Source: Glutinoglossum americanum
Lineage: Eukaryota; Ascomycota; Geoglossomycetes; Geoglossales; Geoglossaceae
Reading direction: 5' to 3'
DNA length: 35,054 bases
NCBI GenBank assembly: GCA_020080175.1
Contig: JAGHQL010000228.1
Location: 1-35,054, forward strand
Made by a program: the position numbers and the translations under genes. Under the pieces are notes generated by a model, which saw nothing but the letters and a program-made list of their open reading frames with translations, was not told the origin of the DNA and ran no database searches. This document shows positions 33,069-35,054 of the stretch, one piece after another (the stretch's first letter is position 1; the number at the start of each line of letters is the position of its first letter).

Positions 33069-35054
33069 CTACACCACAATCCCCAAATTAACCCCAAAAC
33101 TCAACAACTCCCCCCTCCCCCTCACAACCTCCACCACCCCGTCATAACCCCCATCGTCGACCCCCAACCCTACCTCCGCGCCCCCGAGCACCACCGACAC
33201 GACTCTCCCCTCCCGCTCCATCCAGTCCAAGCTCGCGCACCAAGAAGCGGGCACGATCTTGGAGATGTACGTCGCGGCGTGGTGGACGATCGACGAGTGC
33301 GTGATGGGCGATTCGAGGGTGACGAAGACGGATCCGATGCATCCCGGCGGGGTGTTGTTGATCTTGAGGAGGGCGAGGGTAGTTTCGGGGGCGGGGGGTG
33401 GTGGTGTGGAGGTTGTTGGTTGGGAAGCGGATTTATCTGTTGGGCTTTGGGTCAGGGTAGCTTCCTCTTCAGCCGGAGCCGGGGGGAGCGGAAGGCACTC
33501 CTCCGCCTTGCCAGCGGTCGTCTTTTTTACGCCTTTCTTCCCTTTCGTCTTCGCGGGTGCATAACCCCACTCATCCTCCGCCGGTACTTCTAGGATAGCG
33601 GGTACAGGTGATACGGGAGGTGGAGGCGGGGGTACAATATCTTGGGCTGGAGGGGTTGGGACGGGGGGAGGCGTATCGAGAGCAGTATTGCCCTTCTTTC
33701 CTTTCTTCTTGTCTTTCTTGGAAGTAGTTCCCCATGAAGGCCAAGAGCTCTCCTCCACGGCCTCCGTTTTGGGTTCAACGATATCGCCCGGCTGCGGGTC
33801 AGCAGGGGTGCCCTCAACGACTTCTACGGCAGCCTTCTTCATTTTCTTCTTACCGGCCAACCCCCAGCCACCCCAGTCATCTTCAGCAACTTCGGCCTTT
33901 GGCTCATCGATAGCATGCGGAGTCATGATATCGTCCTCAATAGGATCATCTGGAGCCACATCGAGAATAGCATTCTTCTTGCTTTTCTTTGGTTTCTGTT
34001 TGGCACCCCAGGACCAGCCATCGTCGAAACTGCCAGCTTTGGGTTCGACAAGAGTTTCTGGGATAGCAGGTACAGGTGGGACTGGAGGCGGTGGCGGCGG
34101 TGCAGGCTCTGAGTTCTTCTTGCCCTTCTTGCCGGCTTTACCCTTTTTCCCAGTCTCCCAGATACTGTCTGACGCTTCAATGGCAGTAGCACTGATTGCG
34201 ACGGTTGTATCTGGAACCCCCATTACTGGATCGACCTTGGCCTCCACAATACTATTTTTCTTCCCCATCTTTTTGGAGGATGAGGTTCCCCACGCACTCC
34301 AGCCGTTTTCCTCGGTAATGGTGGTCTCCAACTCAAGGTCCACCAACGGTTCGTCCTTTTCCTCTTCTAAAACAGGAGGATCTTCCTTTTCTTCGACGAA
34401 ACCTTTCTTCTTGCTCTTCTTGTCTTTCTTGGAGGTTCCCCACGCGCTCCAGCTGGTATCCTCAGTGGGCTCGGGCTCCACTACCGACTTGCGCTTTTCT
34501 TCTACTGGGGGAGGCTCCTTTTCTTCAACAGCTCCTTTCTTCTTATTCTTCTTGTCTTTCTTTAATGACGAGGACCCCCATGCGCTCCAGCTATGATCCT
34601 CAGTAGCTTCAGGTTCAGGCTCAGGCTCTACAACGGGTTCCGGCTTCTCCTCTACCGGAAGCAATTCCTTAACCTCAACAGCCCCCTTCTTCTTGCCCTT
34701 CTTGTCTCTCCTAGATGTAACGCCCCACGAACCCCAAATGTCCTCCTCAGTAGGTTCAGGTTCAGGTTCAGGCTCTGCAACGGGTTCTGGCTCTTTCCCT
34801 GCTGGAAACGGTTCCTTGACCCCAACAGCCTCCTTCTTGCCCTTCTTATCTCTCTTAGATGTAACACCCCACGAACCCCAAATGTCCTCCTCAGTAGGTT
34901 CAGGGTCAGGCTCAGGCTCCGCAACGGGTTCTGGCTCTTCCTCTACCGGAAACGGTTCCCCGACCTCAACAGCCCCCTTCTTCTTCTTGCCCTTCTTGTC
35001 TTTCTTAGATGTAACGCCCCACGAACTCCAAGTGCCCTCCTCAGTAGCTTCAGG
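33069..35054 (-). CDS. Lys/Trp-repeat protein, 5' end outside window
   Basis: A single minus-strand frame runs from the right edge to the stop at 33069, 661 codons before the stop, with no ATG near its start; the true start is outside. About eleven degenerate units of roughly 40-50 residues repeat the theme acidic segment, W-x-x-WG, then a lysine block. Examples are TEEDIWGSWG with VTSKRDKKGKK, TEDTSWSAWG with TSKKDKKSKKKG, DDGWSWGAKQKPKKSKKN and EDDWGGWGLAGKKKMKK. Glu-Pro dipeptide runs (VAEPEPEPEPTEE) link the N-terminal units; proline runs (PPPPPPVPPVP) link later ones. The last about 100 residues are non-repetitive and folded-looking (LALLKINNTPPGCIGSVFVT, STIVHH-like SSIVHHAATYISKIVPASW, ELLSFGVNLGIVV). 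No signal peptide or membrane segment is seen in this part. I do not recognise the family; the composition suggests an intracellular disordered scaffold. Confidence 0.8.
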   Translation of the reverse strand, partial: PEATEEGTWSSWGVTSKKDKKGKKKKGAVEVGEPFPVEEEPEPVAEPEPDPEPTEEDIWGSWGVTSKRDKKGKKEAVGVKEPFPAGKEPEPVAEPEPEPEPTEEDIWGSWGVTSRRDKKGKKKGAVEVKELLPVEEKPEPVVEPEPEPEATEDHSWSAWGSSSLKKDKKNKKKGAVEEKEPPPVEEKRKSVVEPEPTEDTSWSAWGTSKKDKKSKKKGFVEEKEDPPVLEEEKDEPLVDLELETTITEENGWSAWGTSSSKKMGKKNSIVEAKVDPVMGVPDTTVAISATAIEASDSIWETGKKGKAGKKGKKNSEPAPPPPPPVPPVPAIPETLVEPKAGSFDDGWSWGAKQKPKKSKKNAILDVAPDDPIEDDIMTPHAIDEPKAEVAEDDWGGWGLAGKKKMKKAAVEVVEGTPADPQPGDIVEPKTEAVEESSWPSWGTTSKKDKKKGKKGNTALDTPPPVPTPPAQDIVPPPPPPVSPVPAILEVPAEDEWGYAPAKTKGKKGVKKTTAGKAEECLPLPPAPAEEEATLTQSPTDKSASQPTTSTPPPPAPETTLALLKINNTPPGCIGSVFVTLESPITHSSIVHHAATYISKIVPASWCASLDWMEREGRVVSVVLGGAEVGLGVDDGGYDGVVEVVRGRGELLSFGVNLGIVV
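34590..35054 (-). repeat. Coding minisatellite, 144-150-base units
   Basis: The N-terminal units of the Lys/Trp-repeat protein are also similar at DNA level. The phrase around AAATGTCCTCCTCAGTAGG recurs at 34736 and 34880 (144 bases apart), with a slightly diverged copy at 35030 (150 apart). Periods are multiples of three, so the frame is kept. The array continues beyond the window; unit number is likely to vary. Confidence 0.85.

Noticed and set aside
33688-34596. Plus-strand frame of 302 codons opposite the repeat protein
   Set aside because: It is the antisense of lysine/glutamate codons (rich in Phe, Leu, Ser), a shadow of the minus-strand gene.

Overview
The window is nuclear DNA from a filamentous ascomycete (Pezizomycotina). 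The evidence is short introns of about 50-115 bases with GTANGT-type donors and CTAAC/CTGAC-like branch sites, plus a gene set typical of that group: a HET-domain protein, fungal ankyrin/STAND-type proteins, a membrane-anchored pepsin-like protein, a GPI-anchored cysteine-rich protein and a small secreted protein. The class cannot be resolved by eye. I see no rRNA, convincing tRNA, CRISPR array or intact transposon.

Layout. 1-3155: the 3' part of an ankyrin-type gene that enters from the left edge and changes frame in its middle. 4517-5660: a two-exon 2-oxoglutarate/Fe(II) oxygenase closely resembling the bacterial ethylene-forming enzyme. 5661-9289: 3.6 kb with no gene I can support. 9290-11233: a four-exon membrane-anchored aspartic-protease-like protein lacking its first catalytic Asp. 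12069-13028: an F-box protein. 13555-15344: a four-exon zinc-finger regulator with three fingers and a coiled coil. 16436-17011: a GPI-anchored cysteine-rich wall or secreted protein. 17529-19581: a two-exon HET-domain protein.

20471-21823 (minus): a second zinc-finger gene, spliced and apparently decayed, not visible as one long ORF. 22015-22365 (minus): a small secreted four-cysteine protein. 22366-25573 is sparse, with one doubtful spliced gene near 24.7-25.3 kb. 25574-26113 (minus): a small PUA/ASCH-like protein. 26700-28994 (minus): a decayed relative of the ankyrin-type gene at the left edge.

From 29.1 kb the window becomes a compact housekeeping block: 3-ketodihydrosphingosine reductase (minus) and the U3 snoRNP protein Sas10/Utp3 (plus) share a 275-base divergent promoter. 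A lysine/tryptophan-repeat protein (minus, cut by the right edge) converges on Sas10.

The genes do not form an evident pathway or a classic biosynthetic cluster. About 29 kb reads as an accessory segment (incompatibility, ankyrin, secreted, decayed regulators, one specialised oxygenase) beside a conserved block. The most distinctive item is the ethylene-forming-enzyme homologue. Exon joins given here were worked out by hand from splice signals and reading-frame phase, not from transcripts.
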